A stretch of DNA of 64,000 nucleotides from Acinetobacter sp. WCHAc010034 (GCF_001696615.3 NZ_CP032279.1:248001-312000); one strand, 5' to 3'; shown: positions 8,964-18,228, numbered from the stretch's first letter. Numbers and translations: made by a program. Notes: generated by a model from the letters alone, not told the origin.

Positions 8964-9714
8964 TAAAGAACTGCTGCCGCAGGCAAAAATCTATCTGCAG
9001 CAGCTGGAGCATATTTCAGTTTCGGACTTGCAGCGTAAATTTTTGATTGGACATCAGCAGGCTTCCCTGCTGCTTGCGCAATTGATTGAAGACGGGGCTT
9101 GCGGGGAAACGTTTAAAGCCAATCTCGGCTATCCTGTGACAACAGCAGTATCTCAGACTGCGCCGTATGCAAAATTTGAACCTTGGATTGGCAGCAGGTA
9201 TTTAAGCAATAACCGCTTTGGATTGCGTGTTCTGGTGCTTGGAGAATCACATTACGGCGAAACATCCAAATTCCACCCGGACTTTACAACAGAAATTGTC
9301 CGCTGGCTGGCGCAGGATGAAAGGCATTCATTCTTTACCAAAACCTCTAAAGTGCTGCTTGGCTTAGATAAAACCAGTTATCTGGACAGCCGTACGCGGG
9401 GAGAAGTTTGGGAACACATCGCTTTTTATAATTACATTCCAGAATTTGTTTCGGAGAATCCAAGAGACAGGCCTACACCCGCCATGTGGGCTTCTGCAGA
9501 GCAGCCTTTTATTGAAACTGTGCAGCAGCTGGCGCCGCAAGTTATCTTGGTTCTTGGCAAAGCATTAAGCTCGCATCTTCCAAAACTTCCTGAGCATATC
9601 GACATCTGCTGCATTCAGCATCCGTCTACAGGTTTTTCTTATCAGCGCTGGAATCCCGTGTTTGCGCAAACGCTTCAGCGCGCGCAAATGAAAATGCAGA
9701 ATCCGGCGCTTTAA
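8950..9714 (+). CDS. FtsK-gamma-like winged helix fused to a UDG-like domain
   Basis: 254 residues. Residues about 5-55 (LQRKFLIGHQQASLLLAQL with the flanking helix) resemble the winged-helix gamma domain of FtsK, a DNA-binding module. Residues about 70-250 look like a uracil-DNA-glycosylase-superfamily fold: LRVLVLGESHYGE resembles the first active-site loop, VILVLGKALS the central strand, and CIQHPSTGFSYQRW the HPS-type second motif. The ATG at 8950, behind AAGGAGAA, overlaps the PP2C gene, implying translational coupling. Glycosylase activity is not demonstrated by sequence; many members of this branch are uncharacterised. Domain calls are by eye. Confidence 0.75.
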   Translation: MTPNNKELLPQAKIYLQQLEHISVSDLQRKFLIGHQQASLLLAQLIEDGACGETFKANLGYPVTTAVSQTAPYAKFEPWIGSRYLSNNRFGLRVLVLGESHYGETSKFHPDFTTEIVRWLAQDERHSFFTKTSKVLLGLDKTSYLDSRTRGEVWEHIAFYNYIPEFVSENPRDRPTPAMWASAEQPFIETVQQLAPQVILVLGKALSSHLPKLPEHIDICCIQHPSTGFSYQRWNPVFAQTLQRAQMKMQNPAL

Positions 9715-9771
9715 ATTGACCTAGGCAGATTAATCCGAAAGTTCCAAAGAGATTCCATCCAGATAAAGCCG

Positions 9772-9801
9772 GACAGGCCCATAATTTCCCATGAGCCTGT
9801 C
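9772..9801 (+). terminator. Possible terminator between the UDG-like gene and alkM
   Basis: 7-bp inverted repeat (GACAGGC / GCCTGTC) with partial extension and a weak T-rich tail on the plus strand, between two convergent genes. Confidence 0.45.
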
Positions 9802-9831
9802 TTTAAATCCAATGGCTTAAACTTTCCTGTA

Positions 9832-11031
9832 TTACTCCTCGCTTAGCCCGAATTTCTTAAAAATCCGGGCGCGGCGCTTAGGATGGATATTGGCTTTGCT
9901 TAAATCGCCTTGATAATGCTCAAACACCCGCCGGTCCATCATTTTAAACCACAGGGCTGGAATCAGTGCCGGAATCAGCATAGTCGCATAGCCGCTGGGC
10001 AGTTCCGGCGCTTCATCAAAATGGCGCAACGCCTGAAATGGCCGCGTCGGATAGGCATGATGGTCTGAATGGCGCTGCAGTTGATACAAAAACAGATTGG
10101 TCACAATATTGTTATTATTCCAGCTGTGTTCCGGCATGGTGCGCGCATAGCTGCCGTCCGCTTTCTGCCCGCGCTTTAAGCCATAGTGCTCAATATAATT
10201 GATAATTTCAAACAGGCTGATGCCATACAGCGCCTGCACCGCCAAATACGGCGCAGCCCGCTTGCCGAAAAGCTTCAGCATGCCGGCATGAAAGCCCGCG
10301 CTCATGGCCCAGCCATGAAACAGCTCATTTTCCCGGCTGAAGAATGACAGCCCTTTGCGCTTTAAGCGCTGCTGTTCAATTTCAACCGCGGACTTAATCC
10401 CGCCAAAAACCGTGCGCGGCCAGAACTCATAAAAAGTTTCACCCATTTTAGATGAAGCCGGATCTTCCGGCGTGGCGGCCCGCTTATGATGGCCATAAGG
10501 GTGCTCAATGCGGAAATGATTATAGGCCAGCGGCATCAGCGTGGCATGCGACCAGTAATGGTCTTTTTTATTCGGCCGGTGGCACAGCTCATGCGCAGTA
10601 TTTACCCCGACGCCATTAATCGCGCCCATGGAAATGCCCAGCAAAATCTGGTCTAACAATGACACCTCTTTGCGGCTCACCACATAGCCGGCAAAAACAT
10701 TGGCAGCCATCTGCAAAGGAATAAACAGCTTCACAATGCGGTCATAGTAAGGATCTTGCGCCAGCACCTTAATTTCATCATCTGTCGGATTGTTGTCATC
10801 TGCGCCAACCAGAGCATCAATGCCGGGAATAATCACATGCAGCAGCAGCGGGCCGCCTAAGGCAAAAGCTTTTTTGCTCATTTTCGGGCCAAAGTGATAG
10901 CCGGCCAGAATCCCCATGCCGATGACCGGCAGGCCCGGACTCAGCAGCCAGCCATAGCGCTTTTTATCCAGCTGGCGGCCGCTCTGCCTATTCTGCTGCA
11001 ATTCCGAACTGACTTTTACTGGTGCATTCAT
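9832..11031 (-). CDS. alkM: Alkane 1-monooxygenase (membrane di-iron)
   Basis: Oxidises the terminal methyl of n-alkanes to primary alcohols with rubredoxin as electron donor, in the inner membrane. The eight-histidine di-iron signature is complete: NTAHELCHR (about 142-150), EHPYGHHKRA (about 170-179) and LQRHSDHHAYP (about 313-323), plus NYIEHYGLKR. Several hydrophobic segments fit the six-helix AlkB topology. The ATG at 11031 (399 residues) is chosen over an upstream one at 11109, which would add a Cys-rich tail unlike the family. A divergent AraC-type gene follows the alkM/alkR arrangement of Acinetobacter baylyi. No rubredoxin gene is in the window. Confidence 0.95.
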   Translation of the reverse strand: MNAPVKVSSELQQNRQSGRQLDKKRYGWLLSPGLPVIGMGILAGYHFGPKMSKKAFALGGPLLLHVIIPGIDALVGADDNNPTDDEIKVLAQDPYYDRIVKLFIPLQMAANVFAGYVVSRKEVSLLDQILLGISMGAINGVGVNTAHELCHRPNKKDHYWSHATLMPLAYNHFRIEHPYGHHKRAATPEDPASSKMGETFYEFWPRTVFGGIKSAVEIEQQRLKRKGLSFFSRENELFHGWAMSAGFHAGMLKLFGKRAAPYLAVQALYGISLFEIINYIEHYGLKRGQKADGSYARTMPEHSWNNNNIVTNLFLYQLQRHSDHHAYPTRPFQALRHFDEAPELPSGYATMLIPALIPALWFKMMDRRVFEHYQGDLSKANIHPKRRARIFKKFGLSEE

Positions 11032-11224
11032 CTGCCTGTCTTCCCTATTTTTTTGTTCTATGCTTATATTTCTAGAAATGCGCATGCAGCAACAGTCGCA
11101 GCCGTCCAAAAAAACTATGCAAAAGTCTTTGGCTTATTTTGATATGAACTGACCTCAAAACACATAAACGGCTATGCTTGGATATGCGCATAGCCTGCAT
11201 GCAATCAAGATAGAACGATAAAAC

Positions 11225-12163
11225 ATGGATGCTTTAAGTAAAATTTTTGATGATATTCATTTAAACCAGTCTGAATATATCTATTTGCAAGCTAAAAATA
11301 ATTGGGCCTTTCACTATCATGAACAGGGCGCCATGATCGCCTACGCCATGATGCAGGGCCAGTGCCTGCTGCACGCGGGCGGGAAACAGATTGCGCTTGA
11401 AGCCGGCGACTTGATTTTAATTCCCTCAGGGCAAAATCATTTCTGCACCGCATCGCAGCACCCGGTTTTTAATCCAGTCTTGAACATCAGCCCGCTGTTC
11501 GATGAAAAGCGCCATAAAACTATCCAGCTGGAATCCGAGCAGTTTCCCCAACATGAAGCATGCCTGATTCTTGCTATCCGCGGCCATGTCGACAGCATTA
11601 TGGCCAAGCCGCTGTTTAATGCCCTGCCGGAATATATGCATATTCAGCATATTATGAGCAGCACCGCGCCGGAATGGCTGCAAATCGGCCTGCAGTTTTT
11701 AGCCGTCGAAGTGAATCAAATCCGCCCCGGGCGGGACAAAATCCTCGATCATCTGGTCAGCATTTTATTTATAGAATGCGTGCGCGACCATATTGCCCAG
11801 CTCAGCGATTCCAAAAACTGGCTGAATGCGCTGTCGCATCCTGAACTGTCAAATGCCTTGGCGGCCATTCACGGCCAGCCTGAACGCGCATGGACTGTGG
11901 AAAGCTTGGCTGAACAATGCTGCATGTCGCGCTCAAAGTTCGCCAACCTGTTTAGCCAAATGATTGGCGAACCGCCTCTGGCCTATCTGCAGCAGCACCG
12001 CCTGCGCCTGGCGCAGCAGCATTTGCGCCGCGGCCAGCTGTCTATTCAGCAGATTGCGCATAAAGTCGGCTATTCTTCCGAAACTGCTTTCAGCCAGACC
12101 TTCAAGCGCAGTTTTGAGCTCACGCCCAGCCAGTACCGCCAGCAGTTTCAGCGGAGCGCATAG
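11225..12163 (+). CDS. alkR: AraC-family regulator of alkane hydroxylase
   Basis: 312 residues. The N-terminal cupin-like sensing domain includes ALEAGDLILIPSGQNH (about 57-72). The C-terminal AraC DNA-binding domain has two helix-turn-helix motifs: VESLAEQCCMSRSKFANLF (about 225-243) and IQQIAHKVGYSSETAFSQTF (about 277-296), ending LTPSQYRQQF. It is divergent from alkM with about 190 bp between starts, the same layout as alkR/alkM of A. baylyi. AlkR there activates alkM in response to alkanes; by position and family this protein should do the same. Confidence 0.88.
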   Translation: MDALSKIFDDIHLNQSEYIYLQAKNNWAFHYHEQGAMIAYAMMQGQCLLHAGGKQIALEAGDLILIPSGQNHFCTASQHPVFNPVLNISPLFDEKRHKTIQLESEQFPQHEACLILAIRGHVDSIMAKPLFNALPEYMHIQHIMSSTAPEWLQIGLQFLAVEVNQIRPGRDKILDHLVSILFIECVRDHIAQLSDSKNWLNALSHPELSNALAAIHGQPERAWTVESLAEQCCMSRSKFANLFSQMIGEPPLAYLQQHRLRLAQQHLRRGQLSIQQIAHKVGYSSETAFSQTFKRSFELTPSQYRQQFQRSA

Positions 12164-12209
12164 CCTCTGCGCTCATTGTAAAGAGGCAGTTGAGCATGTC
12201 GTGGCAGCT

Positions 12210-13415
12210 TTAGGGCTGCGCTAAAATACTCAAAATGGCCTGAACCGGGTCTTCACTGTTGCCGGAAAGCAGCTGCTTATGCATGGTGATATGCTGCATG
12301 GCCTGAATCTGCGCCGTTTCCACATCCATCAGCTTTTCAATTTCAGCGGCCAGCTTTTCAGGCGTGGCGTCTTTCTGAATCAGCTCCTGAATCACTTTTT
12401 TGCCAGCAATAATATTCGGCAGCGAATAATACGGAATTTTGATTAAGAATTTCACCACATGATAGGTCAGCCAGTTCAGCTGGTAAAACGTCACCATCGG
12501 GCGGTGCAGCAGCATGGCCTCTAGGGTTGCCGTACCCGACGCCAGCGCAACAATATTTGAGGCATTCATCACCTGGCGGCCAATTTTAGATTCCGTGCCG
12601 GTGTTTTCCAGCAGCTGCACTTTGGCTTTAAATTCGGCCGGATATTTTTCCAGCAACGCTTCAATCTGCTGCTTGCGCGCATCGTTAATGGCCGGGATCA
12701 GATATACATATTCAGGATGCTTCTGCATCACAATATGCGCCGCCTCCAGCACCAAAGGCCCTAAGCGCTCAATTTCACCGCGCCGGCTGCCCGGCAGCAA
12801 GGCAATATGCTTTTGATTTTCGCTCAGCCCCAGTTCCGCTTTGGCTTCCGCAATCGGGTTCTGCAGCGGCAGCTGGCTGGCCAGCGGATGGCCAACAAAG
12901 GCAGCCGGCACATCCCATTTTTTATAAAAGGCTTTTTCAAACGGAAACAGGCACAGCACCAGATCAATGCTGGCTTTAATGCCATGCACGCGGCCTTGGC
13001 GCCACGCCCAGACCGAAGGGCTGACATACTGCACAGTTTTAACCGGCAGCTGTTTCTGCTTCAGGCTTTTCGACAAGCGCAGGTTGAAATCCGGCGCATC
13101 AATGCCGATAAACACATCGACAGGATTTTCAGTCCATCTGTCCAGCAAGCCGTCACGCACCGCAAATAATTTTTTAAGGTCTTTCAGCACTTCAACAATG
13201 CCCATCACCGAAAGAATATCCATCGGATAATAGCTTTTAAAGCCTTCCGCAATCATTTGCGGGCCGCCAATGCCTTCAAATTCAGCATCAATGCCTTGCT
13301 CACGGAAACAGCGGATCAGCTTGGCGCCCAAGGTATCGCCCGATACTTCACCCACAACGATTCCAATTTTAAGCTTCCGGTTTTGCAAGTTTTTATCCTC
13401 ATGACGCTGGTGCAT
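12210..13415 (-). CDS. lpxB: Lipid-A-disaccharide synthase
   Basis: Condenses UDP-2,3-diacylglucosamine with lipid X to the lipid A disaccharide phosphate at the cytoplasmic membrane face. 401 residues, GT19 family: IGIVVGEVSGDTLGAKLI (about 18-35), FIGIDAPDFNLRLSK, YVSPSVWAWRQGR (about 130-142), FVGHPLASQ and LLPGSRRGEIERL (about 206-218). The start at 13415 is conventional. A TTG at 13388 sits 7 bases behind GAGGAT and may be the real start, which would remove a 9-residue charged leader. It lies alone, away from the lpxD-fabZ-lpxA cluster. Confidence 0.95.
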   Translation of the reverse strand: MHQRHEDKNLQNRKLKIGIVVGEVSGDTLGAKLIRCFREQGIDAEFEGIGGPQMIAEGFKSYYPMDILSVMGIVEVLKDLKKLFAVRDGLLDRWTENPVDVFIGIDAPDFNLRLSKSLKQKQLPVKTVQYVSPSVWAWRQGRVHGIKASIDLVLCLFPFEKAFYKKWDVPAAFVGHPLASQLPLQNPIAEAKAELGLSENQKHIALLPGSRRGEIERLGPLVLEAAHIVMQKHPEYVYLIPAINDARKQQIEALLEKYPAEFKAKVQLLENTGTESKIGRQVMNASNIVALASGTATLEAMLLHRPMVTFYQLNWLTYHVVKFLIKIPYYSLPNIIAGKKVIQELIQKDATPEKLAAEIEKLMDVETAQIQAMQHITMHKQLLSGNSEDPVQAILSILAQP

Positions 13416-13726
13416 TTTAAGCTTGCGCGCATTTTAACATAGTCCATTCCGTTTGAATGTCTCAGCGCTAAGCTTTTGAAAACGGGCAACCTGCTATTGC
13501 GAAATCCTGCATGATCAAGCGCATCTCCGCTATTTTTAATGGAGCCACGCCTGCAGGCCAATCGATTCAGCTGCGCCTGAACAGCCTGTGCTGAATTCCA
13601 TTCCTGAGCGCAATGCGTACTTTAAGCGTGCAGGCAGCGGCGTTGATGCCCCGCCGCGCTTTATCTTTTTTTAGAATAAGCAAATCAACAATCAAGACAA
13701 CGGCTTATATTAAAAAGTCATAACAT
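13416..13726. other. Intergenic region, divergent lpxB / TSUP genes
   Basis: 311 bp without a supported gene. It must hold promoters for both flanking genes; I see no hairpin or repeat that stands out. Confidence 0.5.
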
Positions 13727-14665
13727 ATGCACGTTTCTGATATTTGGCATATCTCCATGTTTGGTCCTTTCGAATTTATTATGGCCGGTGTTTTGGTCGG
13801 CTTCTGCGTCGGCATTACCGGTGTCGGCGGCGGCTCACTGATGACGCCAATTCTGATCAGCCTATTCAGAATTGAACCGCATATCGCGATTGGCACCGAC
13901 TTGCTGTATGCCGCTATTTCAAAATTCTGCGGCTCTTTAGTGCATGCCAAAAAAATGAATATTGTCTGGCCCATTGTGATTTGGCTGGCTGCCGGCAGCA
14001 TTCCCGCATCCTTTGCGACGCACTGGGTGCTGGACAACTATTTAAGCCAGTCGGCAAATTACAAAATGGTCTTAACCATGGTGCTGGGCTTCATGCTTAC
14101 GCTGACGGGCATTTCAATCATGTTCCGCGCGCAAATTGAAGCGCTGTTTAATAAAATCCGCAGCAAAGACGTGCTGGAAGACTATTCTTTAGATTATGAA
14201 AAAGAAAGCCTGCAGACCAAGTCCAAGCGCGCCTATATTATTCTGATGGGCATTATCCTGGGCGTATTTGTAACGCTGTCTTCCGTCGGCGCAGGCGCAT
14301 TCGGCATTATGGCGCTGGTGCTGATGTTCCCGAACCTGCCGATGATCCGGATTATCGGCTCTGACGTGGTGCATGCCGTACTGCTGACTTTTGTCGCGGG
14401 CATGGGCCATATGACTTCAGGCAATGTGGACTTCCATTTGCTGGGCTGGCTGCTGTGCGGCTCCATTCCGGCCATTATCATCGGCACGCTCATCAGTTCC
14501 CGCCTGCCGGAAAAACTGATCCGCAAGATACTCGGCATTACCCTGTTTGCCTTAGGCCTGAATTTCATGATCAACCCGATCAAGGCCAAACCTGCAGCAA
14601 AACCGGCGGCAGCCTATGTGCTGCCCGGCGCTGCGGTTTCAGCAGATAAAAGCGTGAATGTGTAA
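13727..14665 (+). CDS. TSUP-family (TauE/SafE-like) membrane permease
   Basis: 312 residues with about eight hydrophobic segments in two related halves, as in the 4-toluene sulfonate uptake permease family. Half 1 starts FIMAGVLVGFCVGITGVGGGSLMTP and half 2 has ILGVFVTLSSVGAGAFGIMAL; each carries the glycine-rich loop typical of TSUP. A cytoplasmic linker around residues 135-165 is charged. Such proteins export or import sulfite, sulfoacetate or other small anions; the substrate here cannot be read from sequence. Apparently monocistronic. Confidence 0.9.
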   Translation: MHVSDIWHISMFGPFEFIMAGVLVGFCVGITGVGGGSLMTPILISLFRIEPHIAIGTDLLYAAISKFCGSLVHAKKMNIVWPIVIWLAAGSIPASFATHWVLDNYLSQSANYKMVLTMVLGFMLTLTGISIMFRAQIEALFNKIRSKDVLEDYSLDYEKESLQTKSKRAYIILMGIILGVFVTLSSVGAGAFGIMALVLMFPNLPMIRIIGSDVVHAVLLTFVAGMGHMTSGNVDFHLLGWLLCGSIPAIIIGTLISSRLPEKLIRKILGITLFALGLNFMINPIKAKPAAKPAAAYVLPGAAVSADKSVNV

Positions 14666-14721
14666 ATTTTCCATACGATTCATCACTTTTTTTTCACCGA
14701 ATTATTGATCTTTTTTATAAC

Positions 14722-14737
14722 AATGCAGTACTGCATT
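14722..14737. promoter_or_regulatory. 16-bp perfect palindrome upstream of DAHP synthase
   Basis: AATGCAGTACTGCATT is a perfect palindrome about 55 bp before the DAHP synthase start, just upstream of a TTATAT -10-like sequence. It is a possible operator; the regulator is unknown. Confidence 0.4.
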
Positions 14738-14791
14738 CATGTTATATTCGGGCGATGAAACAACCTTTTGTATGAACAACCAGTGACGGCA

Positions 14792-15883
14792 ATGAATACA
14801 CAACAGTCAAACCCAATTACTCAATCAGATATCGATGATGTGAATGTGAAAAGCATTCTGCCCCTTGTAACGCCAGCAGAGCTCAAAAAAGAATTGCCTT
14901 TGACTGAAAATGTCTATCAAACGGTCTTAAAGGGCCGCGAAACCGTCCGCAATATTCTGGACGGCAAAGACAAGCGCTTATTCATTGTCATTGGCCCATG
15001 CTCTATTCATGACACCGTAGCAGCGCATGAGTATGCAGACCGCTTAAAAGTGCTCAGCGACAAAATTAAAGATTCAATTTATGTGGTCATGCGGGTTTAT
15101 TTTGAAAAACCGCGCACCACAGTGGGCTGGAAAGGCCTGATCAACGACCCAGACATGAATGATTCATTCAATATTGAAAAAGGCCTGCGCATTGGCCGCC
15201 AGCTGCTGCTTGAACTGAATGAAAAGGGCTTGCCTTGCGCAACTGAAGCGCTGGACCCGAACTCGCCGCAGTACTATCAAGATCTGATTTCATGGTCTGC
15301 AATTGGCGCGCGCACAACAGAAAGCCAGACGCACCGTGAAATGTCTTCCGGCCTGTCTTCGCCTGTCGGCTTCAAGAACGGCACAGACGGCGGTTTAACT
15401 GTAGCGACCAATGCCATGCAGTCCGTTAAGCATGGCCACAGCTTTTTAGGCTTGAATGATCAGGGCCAGGTCTCTGTTATTCATACCAGCGGCAACCCTT
15501 ATGCGCACGTTGTGCTGCGCGGTGGCAACGGCAAGCCGAACTATGATGCAGGCTCAGTCGCGGAAGCGGAAATGGCGCTGGCAAAAGCCAAAGTCAGCGG
15601 CAAAATCATGATTGACACCAGCCATGCCAACTCCAACAAAGACCCGTACCTGCAGCCGCTGGTGCTGAAAAACATTACCGAGCAGATTTTAGACGGCAAT
15701 AAATCCATTGTCGGCCTGATGGTGGAAAGCCATCTGAAAGGCGGCCGCCAGGACATTCCTGCCGACCTCAACGATCTGGAATACGGCAAATCCGTCACAG
15801 ACGGCTGCATCGACTGGGAAACCACCGAAAAAGCCCTGCTGGACATGCATGAGGCGCTTAAGGACGTCCTGCCAAACCGTTAA
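14792..15883 (+). CDS. 3-deoxy-7-phosphoheptulonate synthase (class I DAHP synthase)
   Basis: First step of the shikimate pathway: phosphoenolpyruvate plus erythrose-4-phosphate gives DAHP. Full-length E. coli AroF/G/H-type enzyme of 363 residues from the ATG at 14792; a TTG at 14768 would add 8. Motifs: LFIVIGPCSIHD, MRVYFEKPRTTVGWKGLINDP, SWSAIGARTTESQ, SGLSSPVGFKNGTDG, IMIDTSHANSNKDP and MVESHLKGGRQD. The feedback-sensing isozyme type (Phe, Tyr or Trp) cannot be assigned by eye. A palindrome precedes it and a terminator follows. aroC of the same pathway lies at 21.5 kb. Confidence 0.96.
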   Translation: MNTQQSNPITQSDIDDVNVKSILPLVTPAELKKELPLTENVYQTVLKGRETVRNILDGKDKRLFIVIGPCSIHDTVAAHEYADRLKVLSDKIKDSIYVVMRVYFEKPRTTVGWKGLINDPDMNDSFNIEKGLRIGRQLLLELNEKGLPCATEALDPNSPQYYQDLISWSAIGARTTESQTHREMSSGLSSPVGFKNGTDGGLTVATNAMQSVKHGHSFLGLNDQGQVSVIHTSGNPYAHVVLRGGNGKPNYDAGSVAEAEMALAKAKVSGKIMIDTSHANSNKDPYLQPLVLKNITEQILDGNKSIVGLMVESHLKGGRQDIPADLNDLEYGKSVTDGCIDWETTEKALLDMHEALKDVLPNR

Positions 15884-15890
15884 GAACTGC

Positions 15891-15918
15891 AAAACGCCAT
15901 CGTCAAGATGGCGTTTTT
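15891..15918 (+). terminator. Terminator of the DAHP synthase gene
   Basis: 8-bp stem (15894-15901 / 15907-15914) and T run directly after the stop codon. Confidence 0.85.
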
Positions 15919-15959
15919 ACTTTATAGTTGCTGTATGACTTGAAAGCAAAAATAACGTT

Positions 15960-16484
15960 ATGAATGATATTGAAAATGGCTTAAGCCAGATTGAAAACTT
16001 CCAGTTTATTCATGAACACTTGTTTACATCTGGACAGCCATCTGCTGAACAGCTGCAGCTGATTAAAGAATACGGCGTAACCACAGTGATCAATTTGGCG
16101 CTGACGGATGCCGGCAACCATTTGAACAATGAAGACCGGATTTGCCTAGAACTGGGCCTGAACTATATTCAGCTGCCTATTTCATGGGACATGCCTTCCG
16201 ATGAGCAATGCCTGCTCGCCTTAGACATGATTGACCATTTGGTGCAGGAACAGATGGTTTGGGTGCATTGCTGCAAAAACTTCCGCGCCAGCAGCCTGAT
16301 GTATTTATACCGCCAGTATTATATGAATGCCGAACTTCCGGCTGCGCAGGATTTAATGCATCAGGTGTGGGAGCCGAATGAAACCTGGACGGGGCTGATC
16401 CACGCCGTTTCACTGCAGCTCCAGGGACGCAAATCCACTCAGGAGCTGCAACTGTCCTTAATCAATCCGGATCATTTTGCATGA
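15960..16484 (+). CDS. Protein-tyrosine-phosphatase-like protein
   Basis: 174 residues with the fold pattern of small bacterial dual-specificity-like phosphatases: [25 protein letters not shown] (about 22-46), [15 protein letters not shown], and the P-loop [17 protein letters not shown] (about 98-114). The loop has Cys-X4-Arg rather than the classical Cys-X5-Arg, so the invariant spacing is not met from the first Cys, and activity should not be assumed. The gene end overlaps ispF tail to tail by 13 bp. Substrate and pathway unknown. Confidence 0.8.
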   Translation: MNDIENGLSQIENFQFIHEHLFTSGQPSAEQLQLIKEYGVTTVINLALTDAGNHLNNEDRICLELGLNYIQLPISWDMPSDEQCLLALDMIDHLVQEQMVWVHCCKNFRASSLMYLYRQYYMNAELPAAQDLMHQVWEPNETWTGLIHAVSLQLQGRKSTQELQLSLINPDHFA

Positions 16485-16960
16485 GCAATCAGCACCGTCG
16501 CCATTGAGAGAATGCCTTCCTGACGGCCAGTAAAGCCCAGCTGTTCAGTCGTCGTCGCTTTCACGCTGATTTGCGTAACTTCCACATCCAGCACATCCGC
16601 AATGCTTTGGCGCATTTCCAGATTGTGCTTCGCCAGTTTTGGGCGTTCGCAGGCCACGGTAATATCGGCATTATTCAGCACATAGCCGCGGTCTAAAATC
16701 AGCTGATAAACATGCTTCAGCAAAACTTTGCTGTCTGCGCCCTTAAAGTTCGGGTCTGTATCCGGGAAATGCTGTCCAATGTCACCTAAAGCCAATGCCC
16801 CCAGCAGCGCATCGCACAGCGCATGCAGGACAACATCGCCGTCCGAATGCGCTTTTAAGCCATGCGTATGCGGAATTTTAACGCCGGCCAGCGTTACAAA
16901 GTCCCCTTCTTCAAAAGCATGTACATCCAGTCCTTGACCGATTCTAATTTGTGCAGCCAC
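16472..16960 (-). CDS. ispF: 2-C-methyl-D-erythritol 2,4-cyclodiphosphate synthase
   Basis: Fifth enzyme of the non-mevalonate isoprenoid pathway, forming MEcPP from CDP-ME 2-phosphate. 162 residues, normal length. The metal site is visible in [11 protein letters not shown] (Asp and His about residues 10-12), with [21 protein letters not shown] (about 34-54), [12 protein letters not shown] and [17 protein letters not shown]. It is not next to ispD here. The 3' end overlaps the convergent phosphatase-like gene by 13 bp. Confidence 0.97.
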   Translation of the reverse strand: MAAQIRIGQGLDVHAFEEGDFVTLAGVKIPHTHGLKAHSDGDVVLHALCDALLGALALGDIGQHFPDTDPNFKGADSKVLLKHVYQLILDRGYVLNNADITVACERPKLAKHNLEMRQSIADVLDVEVTQISVKATTTEQLGFTGRQEGILSMATVLIAHAK

Positions 16961-17060
16961 GGCATTCTTCCTTCAGAAATAAACGATTGAAATCTTGTAT
17001 TCACGCTTTCTATTTCGCTATAGTTAGGGCAAGCGCAACATAGTGAAAGTATAAGCGATC

Positions 17061-17711
17061 ATGCTGTTGAAAACCGATATAAATATCATCAAAACCCTTG
17101 CATTTGGCTTAGGCATTGGCTATTTGTGCGCCAATACGGCGCATGCGGAAGCAATCAGCTGCGCTGCAGCCGGCAGCGCTTCCCTTCACAAAATTTGCTC
17201 GGCTGAGTTTGCAGAGCAGCGCAAGCATCTGGACAACCTTTACCTTACCGCGCTTTTGGTAACGGATGCGCCCGCCCGCATTGTGCAGGATACGCAGCAA
17301 ATGTGGGTGCAGCGCCTGCGTCAGTGCAAAAGCATGGGCTGCTTTAAGCAGCAGCTTGATCTGCGCGCGGATGACCTGAATATTTTTGTATCTTTAAACC
17401 AAAGCCTGACGCAGCATTATCTGAAATTTGAAAATGGCCGTTTTGCCCAGCCGCAGGTGCATATGAAAGTGCATCAGCTGAGCAAAGACCGGATTAAGAT
17501 TGAAGGCTTGGCCTACCGCAGCCCGAATAACCGTGCAGAAGTGCAGGCCATCCCGTTCCTGGCCTATACTACGCCGGATCAAAAAAGCCAGATTACGGAC
17601 AATGAACACAGCTGCAAATACCAGTTCAGCTACAGCAAGGCGCTGCTTGCAGTAAAAACTTCGCAAAAAGGCTGCGGCCGCTTTGCCGGAATTTACCGCT
17701 TATACGACTAG
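17061..17711 (+). CDS. Secreted protein with LprI-like N-terminal region
   Basis: 216 residues with a signal peptide ending near ANTAHAEA (about residue 29). The mature N-terminus has the Cys pattern and LHKICSAEFAEQRKHLDNLY helix typical of lysozyme-inhibitor LprI-like (DUF1311) domains, with a second Cys pair in RQCKSMGCFKQQLDLR. The C-terminal half, with three further Cys or charged strands, is not recognised. Probably periplasmic; function not established. The start has only a weak ribosome-binding site. Confidence 0.75.
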   Translation: MLLKTDINIIKTLAFGLGIGYLCANTAHAEAISCAAAGSASLHKICSAEFAEQRKHLDNLYLTALLVTDAPARIVQDTQQMWVQRLRQCKSMGCFKQQLDLRADDLNIFVSLNQSLTQHYLKFENGRFAQPQVHMKVHQLSKDRIKIEGLAYRSPNNRAEVQAIPFLAYTTPDQKSQITDNEHSCKYQFSYSKALLAVKTSQKGCGRFAGIYRLYD

Positions 17712-17750
17712 CAGGCGCTGCCCGCCCATTTTTTCACAGGAAAATAATGC

Positions 17751-18113
17751 ATGAATGGTCAGCAAATCACAGAAACTGCTGAAGCGGCGGCGATGCATTT
17801 GATGGGTGCGGAATGCTCACAGCCTTTCGGCCCCGGGGTGGATGTCTACAAGGCCTTTGAAAAAGTTTTCCTGCTCTGCTCGCAGCATCAAGACCGGCAG
17901 ATTGTGACCTTAAAATGCGCGCCGGAAAACTCGATTATGCTCCGGGACATTTATCCCAGCATCAAACCCGGCTACCACATGAATAAAAAGCACTGGATCA
18001 GCATTTATCCCGGTGACGAAATTCATGCCGATTTAGTGAAGAATTTAGTCGAAGATTCCTATGACTTAATCCTCAAGACAATTCCGAAAAAGAAAAAAAT
18101 ATCTTCCGGCTGA
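17751..18113 (+). CDS. MmcQ/YjbR family protein
   Basis: 120 residues matching the MmcQ/YjbR (double-wing DNA-binding fold) family: PFGPGVDVYKAFEKVFLLC (about 25-43), VTLKCAPENSIMLRDIYPSIKPGYHMNKKHW-type core and IHADLVKNLVEDSYDLIL near the end. Members are small cytosolic proteins of unknown biological role. It sits 37 bp after the LprI-like gene and could share its transcript. Confidence 0.85.
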   Translation: MNGQQITETAEAAAMHLMGAECSQPFGPGVDVYKAFEKVFLLCSQHQDRQIVTLKCAPENSIMLRDIYPSIKPGYHMNKKHWISIYPGDEIHADLVKNLVEDSYDLILKTIPKKKKISSG

Positions 18114-18228
18114 TGCGCTCAGGCTTCCAGCTACAACCAATGCAAACCGCAGCAATTGATCAAAGTGCATGCTAAGCCCATGAAAACACACTGCAGAATT
18201 CATAGGCTTTGCGCAAGGCTGAAGCGCT

